This document shows positions 25,340 to 33,364 of a stretch of 64,000 nucleotides of DNA, piece by piece (within the stretch, counting starts at the first letter, position 1; the number at the start of each line of letters is the position of its first letter). Made by a program: the position numbers and the translations under genes. A model generated the notes under the pieces. That model was given only the letters and a program-made list of their open reading frames with translations. It did not search any database and had not been told where the DNA came from. The DNA lies in NCBI RefSeq assembly GCF_014648895.1, contig NZ_BMRZ01000002.1:434001-498000 (forward strand), read 5' to 3'. The stretch is from Streptomyces tanashiensis (GTDB lineage: Bacteria; Actinomycetota; Actinomycetes; Streptomycetales; Streptomycetaceae).

Positions 25340-25759
25340 CTACCGCTGGTGCACGCCTGCGCGTTCCTGCCGCTGGGCCGTGAGGATCTGCCCCAGTGCC
25401 AGCACGCTCAGGCCGAACATCAGGACTCCCAGCGGGACATGGAGGGACGGCTCGTGCGCGATGCCCAGCACCACCTGTACCGAGGCGAGGACGAGGAAAC
25501 CTGTCGAGTAGAGGATGGGGCGGGGCGAGCCGCCGCCCGGCCGCCAGGCCAGGATGGCCGCCAGCACGTACAGCATGGTCGCGCCGTACATCACGCGCGC
25601 GCCGACGCTGTGCAGCACCTCGCCGTGCGACGAGGACAGCAGCAGGCCGGCGGTGGACGCCTGGAAGAAGAGGGAGAGCGTCTGCAGGGCGATCGAGACC
25701 TGGTGGAAGGTGCGGATGCCGGTGCCCTGCGCTGCCGTGGTCTGTGCGGTGGTGGCCAT
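25340..25759 (-). CDS. Four-segment membrane protein, likely ECF41 partner
   Basis: A 139-residue membrane protein with about four membrane segments (VSIALQTLSLFFQASTAGLL, VGARVMYGATMLYVLAAIL, ILYSTGFLVLASVQVVLGI, VPLGVLMFGLSVLALG) and no soluble domain. His-Gly and His-Glu motifs near the membrane edges hint at a redox or heme role, but nothing firm. It is divergent from an ECF41-type sigma factor and has an ECF41-like promoter upstream (25816-25840). It therefore takes the place usually held by a COE protein (carboxymuconolactone decarboxylase, oxidoreductase or epimerase). Confidence 0.7.
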   Translation of the reverse strand: MATTAQTTAAQGTGIRTFHQVSIALQTLSLFFQASTAGLLLSSSHGEVLHSVGARVMYGATMLYVLAAILAWRPGGGSPRPILYSTGFLVLASVQVVLGIAHEPSLHVPLGVLMFGLSVLALGQILTAQRQERAGVHQR

Positions 25760-25815
25760 GACTCGGTCCTCTTCTTCTGCCTCGCGGCGGTGGCTCGGTA
25801 GTGTCTCGCCTGTCC

Positions 25816-25840
25816 GACGACGCAGGCCCGTGAAATGTGA
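25816..25840 (-). promoter_or_regulatory. ECF41-type promoter candidate
   Basis: Reading the minus strand, TCACA (25840-25836) is followed after 16 bases by CGTC (25819-25816). The published ECF41 consensus is TGTCACA, a spacer of about 16 bases, then CGTC; here the first two bases differ. It sits 57 bases upstream of the membrane-protein start, next to the sigma factor gene. Confidence 0.6.
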
Positions 25841-25951
25841 GGCGAGGCGCCGAATTTCTTTCCGGCCTCCTTCCGGAGGGGTGAGTTCGTCGCGCGGGCA
25901 CGGGGCCGAGACACGTCATCGGCCGAGACGAACCAGGGGGCAGACGCGATC

Positions 25952-26926
25952 ATGGGCACCAGCACCGAACCCAGACACGGCCGGTCCGAGCCGGGACACG
26001 ACCGGTCCGAGCCGGACCTGAGCGTGGTCGTCGGCGAGCGGCGCCGGTTGATCAACCTCGGCTACCGGCTGCTCGGTTCGCTCGCGGAGGCCGAGGACGC
26101 CGTGCAGGAGACGTACGCCCGCTGGTACGCGATGTCGCCGCGTCAGCGCGAGGCCGTCGACTCGCCGGGGGCCTGGCTGACGACGGTGGCCGGCCGCGTC
26201 TGTCTGGACATGCTCGGCTCGGCGCGGGTGCGGCGGGAACGCTACGTCGGGTCGTGGATACCCGAGCCGCTGCCCGACCGTGCGGAGTGGTCCAGCGTGC
26301 GTGCGGACGGCGACCGGTCCGGGCCCGCCGATCCCGCCGACCGGATCACCCTGGACGAGTCGGTGAACATGGCGTTCCTCGTCGTACTGGAGTCGATGAC
26401 ACCGGCCGAACGGGTGGCGTTCATCCTCCACGACGTCTTCCGGTACCCCTTCTCCGAGGTCGCCGAGATCGTCGGCCGGTCCCCCGCGGCCTGCCGGCAG
26501 CTGGCGTCCTCGGCCCGCCGGCGCGTCGACGCCTCGCGGACTCCGGCCGTTCCGGCGGCCGGACGGGCCGCTCTGGTACGGGACTTCAAGGAGGCGTGGG
26601 AGGCCAAGGACATCAAGGCCCTCGTCGATCTGCTCGACCCCGACGCCACGATGACGGCCGACGGCGGCGGCCTGGTCGGCGCCGCGCTGCGCCCGGTCGA
26701 GGGCAGCAGGCTCATCGCCCAGTACCTCATCCACATCGCCGACAAGGCCCCCGGGCTCACCCTGCTGGAACGGACGGTCAACGGTCTGCCCGGCCTGGTC
26801 GCCCAGAACGCCGGGGTCACCGTGACCGTGGCGGCGTTCGACCTCGTCGACGGCCGTGTCACCCGCATCTGGGCGGTCCGCAACCCGGAGAAGCTCCGTG
26901 AGTGGACGGAGGACGGACCGAGCTGA
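25952..26926 (+). CDS. ECF41-family sigma factor (SigJ-like) with SnoaL-like C-terminal domain
   Basis: A 324-residue extracytoplasmic-function sigma factor. Region 2 (about 25-90, INLGYRLLGSLAEAEDAVQE, then WLTTVAGRVCLDMLGSARVR) and region 4 (about 145-190, YPFSEVAEIVGRSPAACRQL) are followed by a 120-residue SnoaL/NTF2-like domain (FKEAWEAKDIKALVDLLDPD, then AAFDLVDGRVTRIWAVRNPE). This layout defines ECF41, where the C-terminal extension replaces an anti-sigma factor and regulates the sigma factor itself. The divergent membrane gene is the likely target. The N-terminus has two RSEPGHDRSEP-type repeats. Confidence 0.92.
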   Translation: MGTSTEPRHGRSEPGHDRSEPDLSVVVGERRRLINLGYRLLGSLAEAEDAVQETYARWYAMSPRQREAVDSPGAWLTTVAGRVCLDMLGSARVRRERYVGSWIPEPLPDRAEWSSVRADGDRSGPADPADRITLDESVNMAFLVVLESMTPAERVAFILHDVFRYPFSEVAEIVGRSPAACRQLASSARRRVDASRTPAVPAAGRAALVRDFKEAWEAKDIKALVDLLDPDATMTADGGGLVGAALRPVEGSRLIAQYLIHIADKAPGLTLLERTVNGLPGLVAQNAGVTVTVAAFDLVDGRVTRIWAVRNPEKLREWTEDGPS

Positions 26927-26980
26927 CCTCAGGCGCGGGCGGGGTGCGGGCGTTCCCGGCTCCCGACCGGTGGTGGCGTG

Positions 26981-27418
26981 TCACGCGGAGGGCGTGAGCT
27001 TCTCGCGCACCCACCCGGGGTCGGGGTTGGTGAACGGCTCGCCCGCCACGACCACGGTCGGCACGGTCTCGTTGCCGTCGTTCGCCGCCCTCACGACCGC
27101 CGCCCCGTCCGGGTCGCGCCAGATGTTCACCCAGTACGCCCGGTGGGCGTCGCGGCCCAGCCGGAAGCGCAGCCGCAGACAGAACTGGCACCCCGGCCGC
27201 CAGTAGACGATCGGCCGGCCGTCGACCGCACTGCGGCGCCGGGCTTCCACGGCGCCGATCGACCTCGGAAAGACCAGGGGCGAGTTCAGGCCGGCGAGCA
27301 GGACGAACAGCAGGAGGAGGAGCACACCTTGGCCGGGCTTCCCGCCGGCGAACACACCGGCCGCGACGAGAGAGCCGGTGAGCACGAACAGCATCGGCAG
27401 TAACCACGCACGCATCAT
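26981..27418 (-). CDS. Membrane-anchored glutaredoxin/mycoredoxin-like protein
   Basis: A 145-residue protein with two N-terminal membrane segments (about 5-25 and 30-50) and a C-terminal thioredoxin-fold domain. IVYWRPGCQFCLRLR carries the CxxC pair Cys77-Cys80, and ETVPTVVVAGEPFTNP contains the cis-Pro TVP motif of glutaredoxins. In actinomycetes such domains (mycoredoxins) reduce mycothiol mixed disulfides. Membrane anchoring suggests a role at the cell surface or with membrane proteins. Start is MMR; the second Met is equally possible. Confidence 0.85.
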   Translation of the reverse strand: MMRAWLLPMLFVLTGSLVAAGVFAGGKPGQGVLLLLLFVLLAGLNSPLVFPRSIGAVEARRRSAVDGRPIVYWRPGCQFCLRLRFRLGRDAHRAYWVNIWRDPDGAAVVRAANDGNETVPTVVVAGEPFTNPDPGWVREKLTPSA

Positions 27419-27475
27419 GGTGACGCAGGTTACCGATGTGAGGTGGACGCGCAGTCGGCGGGCTCGGCCTTCGGG

Positions 27476-28336
27476 TCAGGGCGTGGCGACGAGCCGGCCG
27501 AGGCGCGGTGCGAGCCAGGGCCTGCGGCCGCCGGCCCGCATCCGGCCGAGGGCGACCTCCTTCCAGATCGGGGTGCGCCGGAAGGAGACCAGCAGGAACG
27601 CGGTGGGCGACACGGTGAGCCGGCAGTCGTAGGCGCGCGGCGGGGCGTCGCGGGTGACCGTCATCGCGCCGTCGTCGACGACGACGGCGAGTCGCGGGCC
27701 GCCCTTGACCACGAGGTCGAACGCGATGCTGACACCCCGCGCCTTCGCCGGGTCCAGGGCCGCCGCCATCATCGTCGGCATCGACTGCCCGAGCACCAGA
27801 CGGGCCTCGGCGGCGCCGATGTGCCAGGGGAGTCCGGCACCGCGCGCGATGTCCAGGCCGTGGACGAGCGTCTCATTGAGCATCAGGCCCGTCACCGTCG
27901 CGAGCGTCAGGGGCAGTTGCTCCCCGTACCAGGGCGCGGCGACCGGGGTGTCGTGAGCGAGGCCTTCGGTGATCCGGAGGAAGATCTCGCCGCGTTCGGC
28001 GAGGAAGTCGCCGAGGTGAGCGCGCTCGTCACCGGTGACGAGGCCGATGGACATGGCGTTCATGGCGGTGATCCGCTCGACGAACGGCGCGTCGCCCGGC
28101 AGGAGGATGCCGTCCCAGTTCATGGAATCGTCGGCGGAGGCGACGGCGGTGTACGCGAGGTACACGGCCGCGAGGTGCGCGCCGACGTCGCCGACCGACC
28201 AGTCCGGGACACCGGAGGCCGCGTCCAGGTCGGGCACCTCGCGCAGGAGCCGGACCAGCCGCGGGACGGCGGCGCCGAGGGCGGCGCGTGCCTTGGCGTG
28301 CTCGGTGACGGGATCAAAGCGTGTAACGGTGCCCAT
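27476..28336 (-). CDS. Maleylpyruvate isomerase family, mycothiol-dependent (DinB-like) protein
   Basis: A 286-residue protein of the mycothiol-dependent maleylpyruvate isomerase group. The N-terminal DinB-like four-helix bundle contains VPDWSVGDVGAHLAAVYLA and LMLNETLVHGLDIARGAG, which supply the metal-binding His residues (His52 region and His in LVHGLD). A C-terminal SCP2-like domain (VSIAFDLVVKGGPRLAVVVD) follows. Family members use mycothiol as cofactor for isomerisation or thiol transfer; the substrate here is unknown. It lies just upstream of, and on the same strand as, the mycoredoxin-like gene, consistent with thiol biology. Confidence 0.82.
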   Translation of the reverse strand: MGTVTRFDPVTEHAKARAALGAAVPRLVRLLREVPDLDAASGVPDWSVGDVGAHLAAVYLAYTAVASADDSMNWDGILLPGDAPFVERITAMNAMSIGLVTGDERAHLGDFLAERGEIFLRITEGLAHDTPVAAPWYGEQLPLTLATVTGLMLNETLVHGLDIARGAGLPWHIGAAEARLVLGQSMPTMMAAALDPAKARGVSIAFDLVVKGGPRLAVVVDDGAMTVTRDAPPRAYDCRLTVSPTAFLLVSFRRTPIWKEVALGRMRAGGRRPWLAPRLGRLVATP

Positions 28337-28404
28337 ACCACTCCCCCATGCTGCGGACGGGCCCGCAGATTACCGCCGGGTAGCACCGCTGCGACAGGGC
28401 TGAG

Positions 28405-28632
28405 TCACGGCGCCTTTCCGCCCATGACGAAGACCGGCGGCACGCGGACGGGGAGCCGGGTGCCGCCGGGGTCTGAGGGGTGTCGCTTCGCGGGGGTCAC
28501 TTCGCGAGGGAGCGTGTTGCCGTTGCGGTCGACGACCGCGACGGACACCCGCTGGTTCTCCTTCTCCGCGGCGTCCAGCGTCGCCTGCGCGGCCTTCGTC
28601 GCGGCCTCGATCGTCAGGTGCGTCGACGTCAT
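28405..28632 (-). pseudogene. Truncated GlcG/HbpS-like gene
   Basis: The first 41 residues (MTSTHLTIEAATKAAQATLD, then NQRVSVAVVDRNGNTL) match the N-terminus of GlcG/HbpS heme-binding-like proteins, which normally have about 135-150 residues. After NGNTL the sequence changes to a Pro/Arg-rich 34-residue tail that ends FVMGGKAP and carries none of the expected conserved residues in any frame. The gene is therefore truncated, perhaps fused by deletion to the end of another gene. It lies between two genes and has no good ribosome binding site. It may produce no functional protein. Confidence 0.6.
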
Positions 28633-28737
28633 CGTGTTGCCGCCGGACAACACGGGGGTCAACCGATCGGTCGATGCGGAATGATTTCGTCCGGATAGCC
28701 TGGGCTCGGGAGAACGGTCGGCGGCGAGGAGTGGGCG

Positions 28738-29979
28738 GTGCGGATGGACAGGTGGTCGCCGATCGACACGGAGGCGGTCGATCCGGACGCCGGCTGGCTC
28801 GCCACCGTGATGCACGTGGCGTTCTTCGTCCTGCTGTGCTCGTCGCTGACCCGGTACCTGATCGTCCACCCCGGCGCGCGGAGCACGCCCTGGGTGATCG
28901 TTCTCGCGGTCGTGCTGGCCCTGCTGTACGTACTCGGCCCGGTTCTCGGCCCCCGCCAGGCCGACGGGCCCCGCACCGCCCCCACCACCGCCCACGGGTT
29001 CTGGCTGGCCGCCGTCATCGGGACCTGGCTCGCCCTCGTGGCCCTGGCACCGAGCTTCGGCTGGTGCGCGGTGCCGCTCTTCTACACGGGCCTGCGCTCC
29101 CTGCGTACCCGGTCCGCGATCATCCTCGTCGCCCTGCTCACCGCCATCGTGGTGGGCGCCCAGGTGAAGCTGAGGCTGCGTTTCGGCTTCGACCCGAACC
29201 TGATGTTCGCGCCGCCCGCCGTCGCGGCGGTGGCCACCGCCGTCTTCATCTACTCCCAGCGACAGGCCGACCGGCTGCGGACCGTCATCATCGACCTCGT
29301 CCGCGCCCGCCGGGAGCTGGCCGCGACCGAGCGCCGCGAGGGCACTCTCGCCGAGCGCCAGCGGCTGTCCATGGAGATCCACGACACCCTCGCGCAGGGC
29401 CTGTCCAGCCAGCAGATGCTGCTCCAGGCCGCCGACCGGCTCTGGGACTCGGATCCTGGCGCCGCACGCCGTCACATCCGTACGGCCGAGTCCATCGCAG
29501 AGCACAACCTCGCCGAGGCCCGCCGCTTCGTCCATGACCTCGCCCCCGCCGACCTCACCGGGGGCGGCGGGCTCGACCGTGCGCTGCGCACCCTGGCCGA
29601 ACGGGAGTCCTCCGACACCCTCCAGGTCCTTTTCCACCAGGACGGCACGCCCACCGCCGCCCTTCCCGACCGCGTACAGGCGGCGCTGCTGCGGATCGCC
29701 CAGGGCGCCCTCGCCAACATCCGCGAGCACGCCGGCGCCGGGACCGCGGCCCTGACCCTCAGCCACCTGGACGACCAGGTGGTCCTGGACATCGCCGACG
29801 ACGGCCGCGGCTTCGACCCCGTGGAGAGACCCGGCGGTGTACGGGGCCACGGACTGCCCGCCATGCGCGCCCGTGTCCAGCAGCTCGGCGGCGCCCTCAC
29901 GATCGAATCGGCACCGGGCGAAGGAACGGTCCTGACCGCCGTCATCCCCCTGTCGCCGCCGTCCCGACAGGGCGCGTGA
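28738..29979 (+). CDS. Sensor histidine kinase (NarL/HisKA_3 type), no adjacent response regulator
   Basis: A 413-residue kinase with about five membrane segments (between residues 20 and 172, minimal extracytoplasmic loops), a HisKA_3 dimerisation domain with phospho-acceptor His215 in LSMEIHDTLAQGLSSQQ, and a C-terminal HATPase with LDIADDGRGFDP, then GHGLPAMRARVQQLGG. Kinases of this class usually pair with a LuxR-type response regulator in the same operon. Here the next gene downstream is a cytochrome P450, and nothing resembling a regulator is adjacent. GTG 28738 has GAGGAG six bases upstream; ATG 28744 is an alternative. Confidence 0.9.
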   Translation: MRMDRWSPIDTEAVDPDAGWLATVMHVAFFVLLCSSLTRYLIVHPGARSTPWVIVLAVVLALLYVLGPVLGPRQADGPRTAPTTAHGFWLAAVIGTWLALVALAPSFGWCAVPLFYTGLRSLRTRSAIILVALLTAIVVGAQVKLRLRFGFDPNLMFAPPAVAAVATAVFIYSQRQADRLRTVIIDLVRARRELAATERREGTLAERQRLSMEIHDTLAQGLSSQQMLLQAADRLWDSDPGAARRHIRTAESIAEHNLAEARRFVHDLAPADLTGGGGLDRALRTLAERESSDTLQVLFHQDGTPTAALPDRVQAALLRIAQGALANIREHAGAGTAALTLSHLDDQVVLDIADDGRGFDPVERPGGVRGHGLPAMRARVQQLGGALTIESAPGEGTVLTAVIPLSPPSRQGA

Positions 29980-30008
29980 CGCGTGCACCCCGCCACGGGG
30001 CGCTCGAC

Positions 30009-30040
30009 GGGCCGATCCGTCGGTCCCTGCGGATCAGCCC
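30009..30040 (+). terminator. Hairpin after the histidine kinase gene
   Basis: Eleven-base arms GGGCCGATCCG and CGGATCAGCCC (one mismatch) with a 10-base loop, 30 bases after the kinase stop and well before the P450. This suggests that the kinase and P450 genes are separate transcripts. Confidence 0.5.
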
Positions 30041-30166
30041 CCGCCGGATGGGCCTCGCCCGTTCCGGTGGATTGGCCGAACTGTGCGTAGACCAGATAGG
30101 TGCCTGAGGCATGTAGTGGAGACGGCACCACAGTCCATGCCAGCGATTCGCCCTAGCGAGGCCCCC

Positions 30167-31357
30167 GTGACGAAAGCCGTGGCGTTCCCCCAGGACCGGA
30201 CCTGCCCCTACCACCCGCCCACCGCCTACCCCCGGACCGAGGAGGAGAGCCCGCTGACGCGGGTCACCCTGTGGGACGGAAGAGCGGTCTGGTTCGTCAC
30301 CGGACACGCCGCCGCCCGCGCGCTCCTCGCGGACCAGCGCCTATCCACGGATTCCACCCGCGCCGACTTCCCCATGCCGACGGAACGCGCCACGGCCCTG
30401 CGCAGGCGACGGCGCGCGGCGCTGCTCGGCTGGGACGACCCCGAGCACAACGCCCAGCGGCGGCTGCTGATCCCGAGCTTCACCCTGAAGCGGGCCGAGA
30501 CCCTGCGGCCCCGGATCCAGGAGACGGTGGACCGGCTCCTCGACGCGGTGGAGGCGCAGGGGCCGCCGGCCGAGTTGGTGAGCGCGTTCGCCCTGCCGGT
30601 GCCGTCGATCGTCATCTGCGACCTGCTCGGCGTGCCGTACGAGGACCACGACTTCTTCGAGGAGCAGTCGCGCCGTCTGCTGCGCGGCCCGACGGGCGCG
30701 GACACCGAGGACGCGCTGGCCCAACTGGAGGGCTACCTCGGCGACCTGATCGACCGCAAGCGCCTCAAGCCCGGCGACGGCGTCCTCGACGACCTGGTGA
30801 CACGAGAGGCGGGAGACGGCGGACCCGATCGCGAGGAGCTCGTCCAGCTCGCCACGATCCTGCTGGTCGCGGGGCACGAGACCACGGCGAACATGATCTC
30901 CCTGGGTACGTACACGCTGCTGCGGCACCCGGAGCGGCTGGCCGAGCTGCGAGCGGATCCCGGACTCGTACCCGCCGCGGTGGAGGAGCTGCTGCGGTTC
31001 CTGTCGATCGCCGACGGGCTGCTGCGGGTCGCGCGTGAGGACATCGATGTCGCGGGGACGGTGATCCGGGCGGGCGAGGGCGTGGTCTTCTCGACGTCGG
31101 TCATCAACAGGGACGCCGCCGCGTACAGCGATCCGGACAACCTCGACTGGGCCCGGTCCGCCCGTCACCACGTGGCGTTCGGCTTCGGCATCCACCAGTG
31201 CCTGGGGCAGAACCTCGCCCGCGCGGAGCTGGAGATCGCGCTCGGCACGCTGCTGCGCCGGCTGCCGGGGCTGCGGCTGGCCGCCCCCGCGGAGGAGATC
31301 CCGTTCAAACCGGGCGACACGATCCAGGGGATGCTCGAACTCCCCGTCACGTGGTGA
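30167..31357 (+). CDS. Cytochrome P450 (CYP105-like)
   Basis: A 396-residue soluble bacterial P450. The I-helix AGHETTANMISLG, the ExxR helix (ELLRFLSIADG region) and the heme-binding FGFGIHQCLGQNLARAE (Cys345) are all intact. Streptomycete CYP105 enzymes commonly hydroxylate xenobiotics or natural products. GTG 30167 has GAGG five bases upstream and gives the typical MTKAVAFPQDRTCPYHPP start; ATG 30137 is an alternative. A ferredoxin gene follows 17 bases later and supplies electrons. The substrate is unknown; no biosynthetic genes adjoin. Confidence 0.93.
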   Translation: MTKAVAFPQDRTCPYHPPTAYPRTEEESPLTRVTLWDGRAVWFVTGHAAARALLADQRLSTDSTRADFPMPTERATALRRRRRAALLGWDDPEHNAQRRLLIPSFTLKRAETLRPRIQETVDRLLDAVEAQGPPAELVSAFALPVPSIVICDLLGVPYEDHDFFEEQSRRLLRGPTGADTEDALAQLEGYLGDLIDRKRLKPGDGVLDDLVTREAGDGGPDREELVQLATILLVAGHETTANMISLGTYTLLRHPERLAELRADPGLVPAAVEELLRFLSIADGLLRVAREDIDVAGTVIRAGEGVVFSTSVINRDAAAYSDPDNLDWARSARHHVAFGFGIHQCLGQNLARAELEIALGTLLRRLPGLRLAAPAEEIPFKPGDTIQGMLELPVTW

Positions 31358-31374
31358 GAGGAGCAGTGCGGAAC

Positions 31375-31599
31375 ATGGCCGAGGAAGCGGTTCGCATCTC
31401 GATCGACGGAGACGTGTGCATCGGCGCGGGGCAGTGCGCCCTCACCTCGCCCGACGTCTTCACGCAGGACGACGACGGCTTCGGGACGGTCGTCCCGGGC
31501 CGGGAGGACGGGACCGGGACGCTGGTCCGCGAGGCGGCCCGCGCCTGCCCCGTACAGGCGATCGCCCTCGATGTCCCGGCCGACGAGGCGCGGGCGTGA
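31375..31599 (+). CDS. Single-cluster [3Fe-4S]/[4Fe-4S] ferredoxin
   Basis: A 74-residue ferredoxin. Ligands are Cys15 and Cys21 (CIGAGQC, with Ala18 where a fourth cysteine would be) and Cys58 in ACPVQAI. This spacing is typical of the small ferredoxins that serve streptomycete P450s. It is 17 bases behind the P450 stop, so the two are cotranscribed. No ferredoxin reductase gene is adjacent; the [2Fe-2S] flavoreductase at about 39 kb is in another transcription unit. Start ATG 31375 is chosen over GTG 31366 because AGAGGAG would be only two bases from the latter. Confidence 0.9.
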   Translation: MAEEAVRISIDGDVCIGAGQCALTSPDVFTQDDDGFGTVVPGREDGTGTLVREAARACPVQAIALDVPADEARA

Positions 31600-31629
31600 C
31601 AACGGCCAGGGGGTGGTGAGGAGTCGGTG

Positions 31630-31666
31630 AGGAGTCGGCGCCGCCGCACCGGCGGTGCCGACTCCT
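31630..31666. terminator. Bidirectional terminator between ferredoxin and phosphoesterase genes
   Basis: Seventeen-base arms starting AGGAGTCGGC and ending GCCGACTCCT enclose a CAC loop, with one mismatch. It sits between convergent genes and can terminate both. Confidence 0.75.
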
Positions 31667-31707
31667 GCTCGCGCGGTGCGACGTCCTCGGCGGAGTGGGC
31701 CGTCCGG

Positions 31708-32751
31708 TCAGATCCGTGTCGACAGCGGGACCGTGATCTGCTTCAGCCAGTTGCCGGCGGCGAAGTCGCGCGCCTTGACGACGACGCGGTCGCGGAAGAC
31801 CTCCACCTGGAGCCCCTGGTTGAAGGTTCCCGGCACGGAGACCTCGCCGCCCTTGCCGTCGTCGGTGTATCCCGTCTGCACGGCACCGGTGTTGACCACC
31901 GAGAAGCCGTCCAGGTTCGCGGTGCCGGGGACGACCCTGCGGACGTACCAGTCCGAGAGGCCGAGGTCCCAGTGGGTGTGCCCGCAGAAGAGGAAGACGT
32001 CCCGGTGGCGTCCGAGGATCGCGAGGAGACGGTCCGCCTGCAGGTAGTCCCGCGAGTACAGCTGGTTGTGGCTGCCGGAGACGGTGTTGGGCAGCGGGTG
32101 GTGCGTGACGACCATGACGGGCTTGCGCCGGCGGGCCCAGTACGCGAGGCGGTCCTCCAGCCACCTGAACTGGTCCTCGCTGAGCCACACCTCGTCCCAG
32201 AGCTTCGGGTCGTGGAAGTGCATGTACTTCTCGGTGCCGAGGCTCAGCACCGGGATCCCGCCGAACGAGTGCTCCGCGTAGACCGTGTTGCGGCCGGAGA
32301 AGTTGTAGAAGCTCCTGAAGAGCGAGTCCTCGGTGGTGCCGTTGGGCCACGTGTCCTGCGCGAGGGTCGAAGGGTCGCGCCACTTGGGGACGTAGAACTC
32401 GTGGTTGCCGATGGCCCAGGCGACCGTGTGCGTGTGGGTGTGGCGCCCGAGTTCGGCCGTGACCGCCGCATACTCGGCGTCGTACCCGCGCGGCGTGATG
32501 TCACCGGCGACGGCGAGGCCCGAGCTCGCGGGATTGGTCCGGTGCATGTCCTCCAGGGCCACACCGAGGTCACGGAGATCGCCCTGGATGTCACTGATGA
32601 CGTTGAACGTGGTGACCGGCCGCCCCGCACCTGCCGGCGAACCGGCGTGCCCGCCGGGGTGCGCGAGGGGCGCCGCGCTCACCGGCATCTGGGAGGCGGC
32701 GACGGCGCCCACCGCCCCTGTCGCGACGGTGAGCAGAGACCTGCGATCCAC
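31708..32751 (-). CDS. Tat-exported calcineurin-like phosphoesterase
   Basis: A 347-residue metallophosphoesterase. The N-terminal DRRSLLTVATGAVGAVAAS is a twin-arginine signal (RRSLL) with cleavage near VSA-AP. The metal motifs are NVISDIQGD (DxQ rather than DxH), VAGDITPRG, GNHEF, VVTHHPLPN and FCGHTHWD. It likely hydrolyses a phosphodiester or phosphomonoester outside the cell or at the wall. GTG 32751 has a GAGAGGAAG site; longer frames are not coding. The Gln in the first motif is the only deviation. It converges with the ferredoxin gene. Confidence 0.88.
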   Translation of the reverse strand: MDRRSLLTVATGAVGAVAASQMPVSAAPLAHPGGHAGSPAGAGRPVTTFNVISDIQGDLRDLGVALEDMHRTNPASSGLAVAGDITPRGYDAEYAAVTAELGRHTHTHTVAWAIGNHEFYVPKWRDPSTLAQDTWPNGTTEDSLFRSFYNFSGRNTVYAEHSFGGIPVLSLGTEKYMHFHDPKLWDEVWLSEDQFRWLEDRLAYWARRRKPVMVVTHHPLPNTVSGSHNQLYSRDYLQADRLLAILGRHRDVFLFCGHTHWDLGLSDWYVRRVVPGTANLDGFSVVNTGAVQTGYTDDGKGGEVSVPGTFNQGLQVEVFRDRVVVKARDFAAGNWLKQITVPLSTRI

Positions 32752-32948
32752 GGAGACTTCCTCTCGGGTGCGGCGGTGACCACGAGCGAGCCCCCGACCG
32801 CACGCTTCCGCGGGCTCGGGCCCGGCGGACTCCCGTCCTGGATCACCGCGCTTCGAACTAGACCCGTTATGGATACGCAACCTGATCGACGGGCAGCCCG
32901 GTCCGGGATGTATGCAGCGTGAACGCATTCCGACCGACGTGTCGAGAG

Positions 32949-33221
32949 TCAGGCGCTGCGACGGGCCTGGAGGAAGCGGACCCCCTTCAACAGGATGGCG
33001 AGTCCCATCAGGGCCAGGCCGACGACCCCGACAGGGAGATGGGCGAAGCCGAGCCCGGCCAGGAGCAGGAAGCCGCTGACGGAGTCGAGCACGTCGATCC
33101 TCGCGTCCACGCGCTGTGCCGGCTCGGCAGCGCGCAGCCGGCGCAGGACGGTGAGGAGAGAGACCAGTTGGAGAACGGCCAGGGCGAGGAGCACCCAGCG
33201 GAAGGCGGTAGGTATTTCCAC
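32949..33221 (-). CDS. Small membrane protein
   Basis: About 90 residues with two or three hydrophobic segments: AFRWVLLALAVLQLVSLLTV and FLLLAGLGFAHLPVGVVGLA with LMGLAILLKGV, and a positively charged loop between. I start it at GTG 33221 because upstream sequence is not hydrophobic or protein-like, but the ribosome binding site is weak and an upstream GTG or ATG cannot be excluded. No family is recognised. It stands alone between two minus-strand genes. Confidence 0.55.
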   Translation of the reverse strand: MEIPTAFRWVLLALAVLQLVSLLTVLRRLRAAEPAQRVDARIDVLDSVSGFLLLAGLGFAHLPVGVVGLALMGLAILLKGVRFLQARRSA

Positions 33222-33364
33222 GTCCGACAATGTATGCGTCAACGGATCGTTGTGGATGACCGGACAGTGATCTGCCCACGGCTTCCGGGCAAACGCCCCT
33301 GCCTCGTCGGTGCGATGGGGCCGTGCAAGGGACGACAGCGGGGCCAAGCGGCCTCCCGACCGCC

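Noticed and set aside
28480..28698. Short plus-strand frame over the truncated GlcG gene
   Set aside because: Arg/Gly/Val-rich, no start signal; the minus-strand reading matches a known family.
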